A stretch of DNA of 64,000 nt from JALOLG01 sp963776935 (GCA_963776935.1 CAVZOP010000008.1:124001-188000), one strand, 5' to 3'. Shown: positions 18,411-28,061, counted from the first letter of the stretch. Notes: generated by a model not told the origin, from the sequence alone. Numbers and translations: made by a program.

Positions 18411-19437
18411 TCAGGCCGCGACGACTTCTTCGACTCGACCGTCGGCATGTCGGGCGAATCGGGTCGCGGTCGCTCCGTGTGTCGGATCGTCGGTCGGCCA
18501 CGGCCACCCGCCGAACTGCGTGCGCTGGTAGTCGTCGAAGGCGGTGGCGATCTCGTCGCGCGTGTTCATCACGAACGGCCCGTACTGGGCGACCGGCTCG
18601 CCGATCGGGCGACCCTGGAGCACGAGCAGCTCGACGGCCCCGGCCTCGGCCACGAGCTCGACGGGTGCGTCGGCGGTCACCACGGCACCGGTCGATCCTT
18701 CGAGCGCGTGCCCGTCGACCGAGAGCCCTGACCCATCGAAGACGTACAGCGTGCGGACGGTGTCGGAGTTGCGCGCCGGTGGCATCGTCCATCGCCCGTT
18801 CGGGTCGAACTGTGCGTGCCAGATCGCAACGTCGGAATCAGCGCGTGAGGCCCACGAGTGCGGCGGCGGCGAGGGCGGAACCTGACCGCCGAGCTCGCCG
18901 GCAACCACGCGTGATCTCGACGGCCCTGCCGTCGGAGCCGGTGACGACGTGGCGGGGGATGTCGTGGTCCCACAGCATGGTGAAGTGCGGCTCGACCATC
19001 TTGTCGACGGCCGGCAGGTTCATCCAGATCTGGAACAGCTCGACCGGGTTCGGCTCGTCGGTCGCCACGAGCGGGAACATCTCGGCGTGCACGATGCCGC
19101 TCCCAGCGGTCATCCACTGCACGTCACCGCGTCCGTACCGGGCGGCCGCGCCGAGTGAGTCGGAGTGGTCGATCAGACCTCGGCGCACGAACGTGATCGT
19201 CTCGAACCCGCGATGCGGGTGCTGGGGGAAGCCCGGCACCTCGGTGCCGTGGTACATCCGCCATCCGTCGATGCCCTCGAAGTCCTGGCCGAGCTGGCGT
19301 CCCGCCAGCGACGCGGCCGGCCCGAGACGGTCGTTGCCGGCCGGGTAGTGGTCGAGGTGGTGGACGCAGAACAGGTACGGATCGACGGTCTGCCACTGGA
19401 ATCCCAGCGGGATCGTCTGGATCACCGGAGAGCTCAT
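18411..19437 (-). CDS. Pirin-family cupin protein (one apparent frameshift)
   Basis: About 341 residues when one extra C at 18905-18906 is removed, restoring VEITRVAGELGG. The N-terminal cupin holds the pirin metal motifs HPHRGFETITF and GDVQWMTAGSGIVHAEM, and the C-terminal cupin continues with LYVFDGSGLSVDG and a final NTRDEIATAFDDYQ. Pirins bind Fe and act as quercetinase-like dioxygenases or redox regulators; the function here is not known. ATG 19437 begins the conserved protein. Each side of the indel is clean pirin sequence, so a sequencing error is more likely than decay. Confidence 0.85.
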
Positions 19438-19476
19438 GGTTCCCAGGCTACGGGGCACGTCGTACCCGCGAAACGG

Positions 19477-19767
19477 TCAGGCAGCGACGGCGGGGAGGGC
19501 CGACGAGCGGAGCGCGGAGAGCTGCGTCGCCAGCCGGCCGAACGCCCGCTCGCGTACCACCGCCGGTGCGTTCTCGTCGGCGACGAGCGCCACGAGTGTC
19601 GCGAATGCGCCGGACCGCCGAGCGGCGCGCACGACGGGATCGAGACGTCCGCTGCGGGCGACCTCCTCGATGCCGTGCTCGGCGATGAGCGAGGCGAGCA
19701 CGCCGAGGTCGCGGTTGAGTTCGAAGACTGATTCGGAAGCGACGATGCGGGCCATGGAGTCCAACAT
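19477..19767 (-). CDS. Small helical protein of unknown function
   Basis: A 96-residue protein (92 from the second ATG at 19755), rich in Ala, Arg, Leu and Val, with predicted helices throughout and no recognisable domain, Cys pair or membrane segment. It diverges from the LysR gene at 19821 across a 53-nt gap, the usual arrangement for a LysR regulator and its target. No clear ribosome-binding site precedes either start. Low homology information; coding status rests on codon bias and placement. Confidence 0.5.
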   Translation of the reverse strand: MLDSMARIVASESVFELNRDLGVLASLIAEHGIEEVARSGRLDPVVRAARRSGAFATLVALVADENAPAVVRERAFGRLATQLSALRSSALPAVAA

Positions 19768-19812
19768 ACGGAGACGGGTCTACAAACGCTAGCGATGATC
19801 ACTACTGCTATT

Positions 19813-19829
19813 CATCAGCTATGCTGATG
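19813..19829. promoter_or_regulatory. Inverted repeat overlapping the LysR start region
   Basis: CATCAGC-TAT-GCTGATG is a perfect 7-bp inverted repeat with a 3-nt centre, located in the divergent gap between the small helical gene and the LysR regulator and covering the first possible ATG of the latter. Size and placement fit an LTTR autoregulatory half-site pair, and suggest that ATG 19833 could be the real start. Confidence 0.45.
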
Positions 19830-20798
19830 GACATGCAGTCGTTCCGCGAGCTCGAAACGAGACACCTGATCGCCCTCGACGCCGTCGCCACCGAGGGCAC
19901 GTTCGGTCGCGCGGCCGAGCGGCTCGGGTACACGCAGTCGGCGGTGAGCCAGCAGATCGCCTCCTTCGAGCGCCTCGTCGGCGGATCGCTGTTCGATCGT
20001 CCAGGCGGTCCGCGGCCGGTCGAGCTCACACCGCTCGGCGAGATCATGCTCGAGCACGCCCGCGACATCCTGCGCCGGATCGACGCCATCGCCGACGACG
20101 TCGACCGTTTCCGCAGCGGCGACTCGGGGCGCCTCGACATCGGCACCTTCCAGAGCATCTCCGTCACGGTGCTCCCGACCGTCGTCCACGAGCTCCGCCG
20201 CGATCATCCCGGGCTCGTGGTGCGGCCGTTCGAGTCCGACTACGAGGAGGAGCTGGTCGACAAGCTCCTCGACGGCGAGCTGGAGTTGACGTTCATGGTC
20301 GGGCCATTGCCCGACCAGCTCGAAGGGCGGGTCTTGTACCGCGACCCATTCGTCGTCGTGGCCCCGCTCGACGCCGTCGACGACGGACCGATGTGCGTTC
20401 GCCGGCTCGTCAGCGAGCCATTGATCGGCCAGTACGACAACGCCTGTCACCGCACGATGGAAGCCGCCTTGCGGGCCGTCGGCTGCAGCCCGGAGTACGT
20501 GTTCCGCACGAATGACAACTCGGCCGTCGTGGCGATGGTGCGGGCCGGCATGGGCATGGCCGTGATGCCGCTCCTCGCGCTCGACCTCAACGACGCGACG
20601 GTGGCGCTCCGTGCGCTCGACCCGCCGATCCCCGAGCGCGTGATCTCCCTCGTGTGGCGACGCGGCCGGACGCTGTCGCCGGCCGCCGATCGCTTCATCA
20701 GCCTGGCCGCCGAGGCCTTCGGTCGCCTCGACGAGCGCCGCATCGCCTTCGAGCCGACCACACGGACTCGACGAGCTCCCGCGCGCGCCGGCGTCTAG
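19821..20798 (+). CDS. LysR-family transcriptional regulator
   Basis: Up to 325 residues. The N-terminal winged helix (about 8-68) has LIALDAVATEGTFGRAAERLGYTQSAVSQQIASFE, summarised by GRAAERLGYTQSAVSQQI, and the periplasmic-binding-like effector domain follows (LDIGTFQSISVTVLP; MVRAGMGMAVMPLLAL). In-frame starts are 19821, 19827 and 19833; the last would leave the inverted repeat at 19813-19829 outside the gene. Likely an activator of the divergent small gene and itself. Its stop overlaps the convergent TerC gene by 4 nt. Confidence 0.88.
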   Translation: MLMDMQSFRELETRHLIALDAVATEGTFGRAAERLGYTQSAVSQQIASFERLVGGSLFDRPGGPRPVELTPLGEIMLEHARDILRRIDAIADDVDRFRSGDSGRLDIGTFQSISVTVLPTVVHELRRDHPGLVVRPFESDYEEELVDKLLDGELELTFMVGPLPDQLEGRVLYRDPFVVVAPLDAVDDGPMCVRRLVSEPLIGQYDNACHRTMEAALRAVGCSPEYVFRTNDNSAVVAMVRAGMGMAVMPLLALDLNDATVALRALDPPIPERVISLVWRRGRTLSPAADRFISLAAEAFGRLDERRIAFEPTTRTRRAPARAGV

Positions 20799-21845
20799 CG
20801 CAACCCGTCAGATCCCTGATCCGACGCGTCCGACGCGTCCGACACGTCCGGCACGTGCGGCACGTCCGGCATGTGGGTGATCGCGGCCGCGAGCGTGAAC
20901 CGGTTTCGACGCACGCTGAACACGATGGCCGCGGTGAGCATGCCGAGGATGATCACGAGCGACACATAGGTGTTGAGGTGGATCCAGTGCGAGACGGCCA
21001 TCTTGACGCCGACGAACACCAGGATCCCGCCGAGCGCGTGCGACAGGTAGTGGAACTTCTCCTTGGCGCCGGCGAGGAGGAAGTACATCGCCCGCAGGCC
21101 GAGGATCGCGAACGCGTTCGACGCGAAGACGAGGAACGGTTCGCGTGACACGGCGAGGATCGCCGGCACCGAGTCGACGGCGAAGATCACGTCGGTGACC
21201 TCGACCACGACGAGCGCTGCGAACAACGGCGTGGCGGCACGTTTGCCGTCGATCCGCGTGAAGAAGTTGTGGCCCTCGATCTTGTCGGTCACCGGCATGA
21301 ATCGACGAAGTAGGCCGATGCCGCGTTGCGCGCTCTGCTGGTCCTCGTCGTCGCGGTGACGGATCACCTTGATCCCGGTGTAGACGAGGAACACGCCGAA
21401 GACGAGGAGCAGCCACCAGAACTTGGCGATCAGGGCGCTGCCGGCGAAGATGAACACGGCGCGCAGGGTGAGTGCGCCGAAGATCCCCCAGAACAGCACG
21501 CGGTGCTGGTACTTCAGCGGGATCGCCATCGTCGTGAAGATCATCGACCACACGAACACGTTGTCGACGCTGAGCGACTTCTCGATCAGGTAGCCGCTGA
21601 TGTACTCACCGAACGCCTGACTCCCGAAGGCGATCAAGCACCACGACGCCGAACGAGAGCCCGCAGATCACCCAGACGGTCGACTCGGCGAGCGCACCTC
21701 GCAGCGTTGGTTCCTTGTCGCCGCGGTGCCGGACCAGGTCGATCGCGAGCATCGCGATGATCACGGCGACGAGCGCGACCCATGCCCACCAGGGGACATC
21801 GAGTTCGGCGAAGTCCGACCGCACCTCCTCAGCCGCGATCAGCAT
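20795..21845 (-). CDS. TerC/Alx-family integral membrane protein (one apparent frameshift)
   Basis: About 349 residues with one extra A at 21636-21637 removed, restoring FGVVVLIAFGSQAFGEY. Seven to nine helices include the conserved acidic motifs EYISGYLIEKSLSVDNVFVW and VEVTDVIFAVDSVPA, which are diagnostic for TerC proteins implicated in metal (Mn) export and tellurite resistance. The C-terminal tail is a degenerate 9-nt tandem repeat coding PDVPHVPDVSDASDAS (20830-20880 region), unusual for the family and probably cytoplasmic. Start ATG 21845. Confidence 0.85.
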
Positions 21846-21901
21846 CCCGGAATCGTACCGGGATGTGGCCGCTGTGCCGCCGCTCCGACGACACTGGGGG
21901 C

Positions 21902-22693
21902 GTGACCCACCCCGCGTTGACGTACGCCTCGTACCTGAAGATCGACGACCTGTTGTCGCTGCAGCAACCGCGATCCGACGGCCCCGAGCACGACGAGATG
22001 TTGTTCATCGTGATCCACCAGGTGTACGAGCTGTGGTTCAAACAGGTGCTGTGGGAGCTCGACCACGCGGTCGACCTGCTCGACGCCGACGACCAGCCCA
22101 CGTGCGGCCACACGTTGAACCGCGTGCTGCGCATCCTCAAGGTGATGGTCGCCCAGATGGATGTGCTCGAGACGATGACGCCGCTCGAGTTCGGCAGCTT
22201 CCGCGCCCGGCTCGACTCGGCGAGCGGATTCCAGTCGGCGCAGTTCCGCGAGCTCGAGGCCCTGCTCGGAACCGCCAGTCCGGATGTGGTCGAGCACTTC
22301 CCGGACGGATCGCCGGCACGGCAGCGGGTGACGGCCCGGTTGACGGCACCGACCCTGTGGGTCGCGTTCTGCAACCACGTCGCCCGCCGCGGCTTCGATG
22401 TCCCGACGCGCTGCCTGACCCGCGAGCCGGGACAGTTGACCGAACCGGACGAGGACCTGCAGCCGATCCTGCTCGACGTCTACCGAACCGACGCCAGCAC
22501 CGCCGGCCTGTGCGAGCGCCTCGTCGACCTCGACGAGGGCTTGCAGGAGTGGCGTTATCGCCACGTCAAGATGGTCGAGCGCACGATCGGCACCAAGCCG
22601 GGCACCGGCGGCTCGCTCGGGACCGCCTACCTTCACACCACGCTGGGCCGCCCCGTGTTCCCCGATCTGTGGGCGATCCGGTCGAGGTTCTGA
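21902..22693 (+). CDS. kynA: Tryptophan 2,3-dioxygenase
   Basis: A 263-residue haem enzyme that converts L-tryptophan to N-formylkynurenine, the first step of the kynurenine route. Diagnostic motifs are YLKIDDLLSLQ, the haem and substrate region EMLFIVIHQVYELWFKQ, RFxxR-like LEFGSFRARLDSASGFQS and the substrate loop GTKPGTGGSLGTAYL. Length and end match bacterial TDOs. GTG 21902 was chosen as it starts the conserved N-terminus 56 nt beyond the divergent TerC start. The 3' end overlaps the convergent MFS gene. Kynureninase lies 7.6 kb downstream. Confidence 0.95.
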   Translation: MTHPALTYASYLKIDDLLSLQQPRSDGPEHDEMLFIVIHQVYELWFKQVLWELDHAVDLLDADDQPTCGHTLNRVLRILKVMVAQMDVLETMTPLEFGSFRARLDSASGFQSAQFRELEALLGTASPDVVEHFPDGSPARQRVTARLTAPTLWVAFCNHVARRGFDVPTRCLTREPGQLTEPDEDLQPILLDVYRTDASTAGLCERLVDLDEGLQEWRYRHVKMVERTIGTKPGTGGSLGTAYLHTTLGRPVFPDLWAIRSRF

Positions 22694-23892
22694 GCCACGT
22701 CTGACCGGTCCGGGCGGGACGTCACTGCCGGAAGTGACCGCGATCTGGATCGGGCGACGAACGTGCGGTTGACCATCACGAACCACGCCAACGTGGCGAC
22801 CGCCAGCATCGTCGTCGCCACCGGCATCGCTTCCGCTCCCGAGCGTCCGAACCACTGACCGATCAGCCACGGAAACACCAGCCCGCCGAGCCCGGCGCCG
22901 CACACGAACCACGACGTGGCCGACCCGGTGACGTTGATCCGGCGCTCGAGGTAGGTGAACATCACCGGGAACTGCGGGGCGACCGCCAATCCGAACAGGG
23001 CCGTCGCCGGCCACACGACGGCGGGCGCGCCGTCGCCGATCACCATCGCCAACGCCGACGCGACGGCGAGCGTGCACGCGCCGAGCAGGAGTGCCTTGGG
23101 CACCAGCTTGTGCGCCAGCCACGCTGCGAGCAGGCGGCCGGTCGTGAACGAGATCCAGAACAGCGCGGTCAGCCACGTCGCCTCGGCGGCGGAGAAGTCG
23201 ATCTCCTCGCCGTAGGTGTGGATCCATCCGGCGAATCCGACTTCGAGGCCGACGTAGAGCACGAAGAACATCGCCGACAGCGCGAGCAGGCCAGGGGTCG
23301 CGTCGGTGTGCTCGTCACGCTTGATGATCGGCGCGACCGGTGGTGGGACCAGCAGTGCCCAGCCGGCGATGAGGAACGCCGCGATCGCGCCGACGGCGGT
23401 GGCGACACCGAGACCGAGTTGCACCAGCAGCGGCGACGACAGGGCACCGAGCCCGAAGCAGAGGTGCAACAGGTTCATCGCCCGGCCGACCTCGCTGCCG
23501 CGGTGCCAGATCAGCATCGTGTTGGCGCCGAGGTCGACGACCGCGGCGCCGATTCCGAGCACGCCGAACACGACGGTGAGCGCGACGAGCGAGTTGACGT
23601 GCGGCACGGTGCCGAGCGCCAGCCCCATCACGACGAGTGAGGCGGCGAACAGGCGGTGCCCGTGCAACCGGTCGAGCGCTGCGCCACCACTCAACGACCC
23701 CACGATGTACCCGACCGCCTGGGCGACGAACAGCACGCCGATCCCGCCCAGATCCGTCCCCGTCCGATCGCGGAGCTCGCTGAGGGACGGACCGAGGATG
23801 CTGATCGACAGTCCAACGACGAGGAACGCGGTGAGGTACAACGGCGCTGGGTCGACGTCGTTCACCGTGGGGGGACGGGGGACGGGGTGCAC
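22633..23892 (-). CDS. MFS transporter
   Basis: Up to 419 residues with twelve hydrophobic segments in two halves of six, a central basic loop (PIIKRDEHTDATPG) and FucP/NarK-like Gly-rich helices; a major facilitator permease, substrate unknown. GTG 23892 gives the longest frame, but it falls inside an inverted repeat (23891-23920), so GTG 23865 may be the true start. The last 61 nt overlap the convergent kynA end. It could export or import a tryptophan-route metabolite, which is only a neighbourhood guess. Confidence 0.82.
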   Translation of the reverse strand: MHPVPRPPTVNDVDPAPLYLTAFLVVGLSISILGPSLSELRDRTGTDLGGIGVLFVAQAVGYIVGSLSGGAALDRLHGHRLFAASLVVMGLALGTVPHVNSLVALTVVFGVLGIGAAVVDLGANTMLIWHRGSEVGRAMNLLHLCFGLGALSSPLLVQLGLGVATAVGAIAAFLIAGWALLVPPPVAPIIKRDEHTDATPGLLALSAMFFVLYVGLEVGFAGWIHTYGEEIDFSAAEATWLTALFWISFTTGRLLAAWLAHKLVPKALLLGACTLAVASALAMVIGDGAPAVVWPATALFGLAVAPQFPVMFTYLERRINVTGSATSWFVCGAGLGGLVFPWLIGQWFGRSGAEAMPVATTMLAVATLAWFVMVNRTFVARSRSRSLPAVTSRPDRSDVAQNLDRIAHRSGNTGRPSVV

Positions 23893-23920
23893 CGTGCCGC
23901 ACTATGTCATGCGGCACGGT
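23891..23920. promoter_or_regulatory. Long perfect inverted repeat in the divergent MFS / hydroxylase gap
   Basis: ACCGTGCCGC (23891-23900) and GCGGCACGGT (23911-23920) form perfect 10-bp arms around a 10-nt AT-richer spacer (ACTATGTCAT). It sits between two divergent genes, overlapping the longest MFS start and ending 11 nt before the hydroxylase ATG. Dimer operator controlling both promoters is the simplest reading. No regulator gene lies beside it. Confidence 0.55.
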
Positions 23921-23931
23921 ACGTTCGCCCA

Positions 23932-26395
23932 ATGGCTGGTTCCCCTCACGACACCGTTCACGACACACCCCTCGCCACGAACCTCGACGCCAATGACGGG
24001 TCGATTCGCGGCTCCGTGCTCGGCACCCGCGTCCTGCGAACCGAGGATCCCGGGTTGCTCACCGGCAGCCGGCGATACGTCGCCGACCTCCAACTCGAGG
24101 GCACCCTGCAGGCCGTCTTCGTCCGGTCCGGCGTCGCCCACGGCACGATCAGCGCGATCCACGTCGAGGACGCGGTGGGGATGCCCGGAGTCGTCGCGGT
24201 GTGGACCGCCGCCGAGCTCGGGGTCGCGCCGCACCACGGGTTCATGAAGGTGCACGATGACTTCGCCCGCCCGCCGCTCGCCGTCGATCGGGTCCGCTTC
24301 GTCGGCGAGGCGATCGCGGTGGTGTTCGCCGAGACCTATGAGCAGGGCGAGGACGCGGCGGGCGCGGTGTGGGCCGAGATCGACACGCTGCCGCCGATCA
24401 TCGATCCGGAGACCGCCTTCGACGACGATGCGCCGCTGATCTTCCCGGACCACGGCTCGAACGAGGCGATGATCATCACCGACAAGTCGGTCGTCGACCT
24501 CGAGGCGATCTCCGATGTCGTCGTCCGTGGCCGCTACGTCAACCAGCGGATGGCGGTCGCGCCGATGGAGCCCGACTGCTGCGCGGCCGCGGTCATGCCC
24601 GACGGTCGGCTCCGCGTGTGGCCGTCGACCCAGATGCCGCACGGGCTGCACACCCAGCTCGCCGCGGCGCTCGGGCTCGACGCCGCCGACGTCCACGTCA
24701 CGACCCCGCAGGTCGGCGGTGGGTTCGGCGGCAAGGCCGGGCTCCACCCCGAGTACACCGTGGTCGCGGCCGGGGCACGTGCACTCGGACGCCCGGTCGT
24801 GTGGGTGCCGACCCGCAGCGAGGACATGCAGACGCTCCCCCACAGCCGCGGCCAGGTGCAGTACGCCGAGATCGGCTGCCGCCGCGACGGCACGTTCACC
24901 GGGTTGCGGGTGCGCCTCGTCGGTGACGCGGGCGGATACCCGACCGTCGGTGCGTTCCTGCCGGGCGGCACTCGTCGCATGTCGCACGGCACGTACGCGT
25001 TCCCCGCGATCCAGTTCGACGTCGCCGTCGCCGTCACCAACACGACGCCGATGGGTGCGTACCGTGGCGCCGGCCGGCCAGAGGCGACGGCGCTCCTCGA
25101 ACGTCTCGTCGACCACGCCGCGCTCGAGCTCGACATCGACCCGATCGAGCTGCGCGAGCGCAACCTCCTCACCGACGACGTCTTCCCGTTCGCCACGCTG
25201 ACTGGCAACACGTACGACTCGGGCGCGTACCGGCTGCCGTTGCGCACAGCGGCGGAGGCGGTCGGCTACCGCGAGTTGCGAGCCGACCAGGCGGCCCGGC
25301 GCGCCAATGGCGACTCGAAGCTGCTCGGCATCGGCGTCGCGTCGTACGTCGAGATCACCGCCGGCGGCGGTGGGGGCGAGTGGGGCGCGCTCGAGATCCA
25401 CGACGACGGATCCGCCACCGTCTACGCCGGGACGTCGGCCCACGGTCAGGGTCATCAGACCGCGTTCGCGATGCTCGTGTCGGCGCAGACCGGGATCCCG
25501 ATCGACCGGATCACGCTCGTCGACGGCGACACCGACCGCGTGCCGCAAGGCGGTGGCACCGGCGGATCACGATCGCTGCAGCTCGGCGGGTCGGCCGTGC
25601 AGAAAGCCACCGAGGCGGTCGTCGACAAGGCCAAGGCGCTCGCCGCCAAGCTGCTCGAGGCCGACGTCGCCGACATCGTGGTCGACGTCACGCGCGGGCA
25701 CGATCGGGGTCGCCGGCGTGCCCGCGTCGGCGATGCGGTGGGACCAGCTGGCATCGCAGGCGCCGGAGAGCGACGAGTCTGCGTTCGGGGCGCTCGGCGC
25801 CGACGTGTACTTCGACCAGGGCGCGCCGACGTTCCCGTTCGGCGCCCACATCGCGGTGGTCGAGGTCGACGCCGAGACCGGCGAGGTCCGCCTCGTCCGC
25901 CACGTCGCCGTCGACGACTGCGGCACGGTGCTCAACCCGCTGCTCGTCGAGGGGCAACAGCACGGCGGCATCGCATCCGGCGTCGGCCAGGCGCTGTACG
26001 AGGAGGTTCGCTTCGACACCGACGGCAACCCGATCACGTCGAACTTCGCCGACTACGGGTTGCCGTCGGCGGCGGAGCTGCCGATGTTCGACGCCCGTTC
26101 GACGGAGACCCCGACACCGCTCAACCCGCTCGGCGCCAAGGGGATCGGTGAGGCGTCGACGATCGGCTCGACACCGGCCATCCAGAACGCCGTCATCGAC
26201 GCCCTCGCCCACCTCGGAGTGCGCCACATCGACATGCCGTGCACGCCCGAGCGGGTGTGGGCGGCGATGCGAGACGCCAGGGCCGGCACGCTCCCCGACC
26301 CGTGGCGCGAACCCCCGGCAGTGTTCTCGAGGTCGTCGTCGTCCGCCGCCGCCGCCCCGGACGAAGCCGACATCGACGCCGCCGAAGGCATCTAA
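23932..26395 (+). CDS. Xanthine-dehydrogenase/CoxL-like molybdopterin subunit, form II (one apparent frameshift)
   Basis: About 820 residues with one extra G in GGG 25696-25698 removed, restoring DVTRGTIGVAGVPASAM. It is the large molybdenum-cofactor subunit of the xanthine oxidase family: LRTEDPGLLTGSRRYVAD start, PQVGGGFGGKAG, the form II active-site loop AYRGAGRPEA (form I CO dehydrogenases have AYRCSFR), GTSAHGQGHQTAF, GGGTGGSRS and the base-forming GAKGIGEAST. Likely hydroxylates a carbon or aldehyde substrate; CO oxidation is not supported. FAD-binding (CoxM) and 2Fe-2S (CoxS) partners are absent from the window, so it must pair with subunits elsewhere. ATG 23932. Confidence 0.88.
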
Positions 26396-26402
26396 CCCCG
26401 CC

Positions 26403-26468
26403 AAACCCCCGTTCTGTCTGCTTCAGATTGCCCGCCGGCTCATCTGAGGCAGACAGAACGAGGGGTTT
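26403..26468. repeat. Structured palindromic repeat, copy A; probable bidirectional terminator
   Basis: Arms GTTCTGTCTGCTTCAGAT (26411-26428) and ATCTGAGGCAGACAGAAC (26442-26459) pair along 18 positions with one G-U wobble, flanked by AAACCCCC / GGGGTTT. The right half GCTCATCTGAGGCAGACAG is identical in copies B (30190-30249) and C (57023-57092). Here the element fills the gap between two convergent stop codons, which suits termination in both directions. See finding on the family. Confidence 0.8.
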
Positions 26469-26472
26469 GGGG

Positions 26473-27463
26473 TTATTTGATGGCGAGGGCGTTGGGGGGG
26501 CTGGCGACGCCGGCGGGGAGGTTGATCGGGGCCGACGTGAAGAAGCACTCGTAGCGGCCATCGGCAGCGCAGTCGGCGGCGAGCGCGTCGAGGTCCCACA
26601 TCTCCCCGAGCGGCAGCCCGAGCAGGGGCAGCAGCACGCAGTGGGTGAAGACCTCGTGGAGGTGCATCTGCTCCTCGCGGGCCGCCTCGTACTCGGCTCG
26701 CGCCAATCGCGACGGTGGCCACACCTCGACACCCGGGTTGTCGCATCCGATCGCCGCGATGTGCAGGTTCCACAGCGTCCGGGCGAGCTCCTCCCCCGAC
26801 GCGAACCCGGGCGCCTTGAGCTGGCCGACATCGCCGAGGCGGTTCCGGACATCGCTCGGTTGACGCTGGTACCACTCGACCCATCCGGTGCGGACGAGGA
26901 GGATGTCGCCCTCCGCGAGCGTGGTCCCCTGGGCCGCGAGACATTCAGCGATCTCGCCCGGATCGATCGGCATCGGACTCGTCGTACCGCAGCGGGCGAT
27001 CGGTCGCCTGGCGCCACCTGGCGATGTCGGCGAGCACGGCGCGACCGGCGATGCCACGTCGCGCCCAGTGGTGGATCCCGTGCTCCTCGTCGGGCACGCC
27101 ACCGAAGTGGCCGGTGCCGGGCTCGGCCGCGTTCGCCGCGTGGTTGCGGATGTGACGGAAGCCGTCCCACTGGCTCGACGACTGCGTGTTCCAACCGTGC
27201 AGCACGTCGTCGTGTCCGGTCCCCGTGCCGGTCACCTCGTGTTCGAACTTCCCCCGCCCGAACAACGGCGGATCGGGAAGTGCCATCGACCAGTTGAGGG
27301 CGAACACCGCGCCGCGCTGCACGAGCCCGGCGGCCGCCAGCACCCGCTCCGGCGTCAACAGGTTGAGGCAGCCGAAGACGTCGCCGTCGCCCCACACGTC
27401 CCACGCCGCTCGCAGTCCGGCGCGGGTGGGGAGATCGTCGTAGTCCGGGAGTGCACTCGTCAT
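26473..27463 (-). CDS. Cyclase-family protein (PF04199-like; one apparent frameshift)
   Basis: About 329 residues with one extra G at 26975-26976 removed, restoring RYDESMPIDPGEI. Motifs FGCLNLLTPERV, SQWDGFRHIRN, EGDILLVRTGW and VFTHCVLLPLLGLPLGE place it in the metal-dependent cyclase/formamidase-like family, in the subgroup where the usual HxGTHxD motif of KynB is replaced by SQWDGxxH. It therefore should not be equated with kynurenine formamidase, although kynA and kynU lie in the same region. It ends against repeat copy A. ATG 27463. Confidence 0.8.
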
Positions 27464-27550
27464 CGTCGTAGCTGAGCACGCCGATCGGCGGCCAGCCGCA
27501 TCCGGCGAAATCGCTGGTCGCCGTCACTCACGCCACGTACCGTTCGCCCG

Positions 27551-27994
27551 ATGGGAGTGTTCGACAAGGGTTCGCAGAAGGCCGACGAGAAGCTGCAGCA
27601 GGTCCTCGACCCGCAGTTGGGCGCCGGCGAGACGATGCTCGGCCGGCTGATGGCGACGCACAGCAAGTCGTTCTCGGCGACCGTCTACGCGATCGGCGTG
27701 ACGCCCCAGCGGCTGATCATGCAACCCGTCGGTCGCACGCTCGAGGCCAAGGGTGAGTCGATCTCGGTCGCGCCCACCGACATCCGCAAGTCATCCGTCG
27801 ATGGGATGGGCGGCGGGGTGTCGGAGTTCGTGAAGGCCGGACCGGGCGAGATCCGCTTCGAGACCGCCGACCACAAGTTCAAGCTCGCCGCGCTCGGCGG
27901 CGGCATCGACCAGGCCTTCACCGGCGATGCCCAGCGCGACGGCAAGCAGGCGCTCATCGAGTTCCTCAACGCGGCCCGCAACCCGACCGGCTGA
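27551..27994 (+). CDS. Conserved hypothetical, PH-domain-like protein
   Basis: A 147-residue soluble protein. The core GETMLGRLMATHSKSFSATVYAIGVTPQRLIMQPVGR looks like the beta-strand pattern of bacterial PH-domain-like proteins (repeated hydrophobic strands with a 'GVTxxRL' turn), with a basic helical end (KQALIEFLNAARN). ATG 27551 is only 87 nt from the divergent cyclase start. I do not recognise a defined function. Confidence 0.65.
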   Translation: MGVFDKGSQKADEKLQQVLDPQLGAGETMLGRLMATHSKSFSATVYAIGVTPQRLIMQPVGRTLEAKGESISVAPTDIRKSSVDGMGGGVSEFVKAGPGEIRFETADHKFKLAALGGGIDQAFTGDAQRDGKQALIEFLNAARNPTG

Positions 27995-28061
27995 CACGAT
28001 CCTGCCGTGTCGGACGACGCTGGCAGATGGCGCCGGCAACCCGACCAGGCAAGATGAGACG

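Noticed and set aside
23932..26395. Aerobic CO dehydrogenase
   Set aside because: The active-site loop is AYRGAGR (form II), not AYRCSFR, and the coxM and coxS partners are missing.
26473..27463. Calling the cyclase-family gene kynB
   Set aside because: The HxGTHxD metal motif of KynB is replaced by SQWDGxxH, so the assignment would rest on neighbourhood only.
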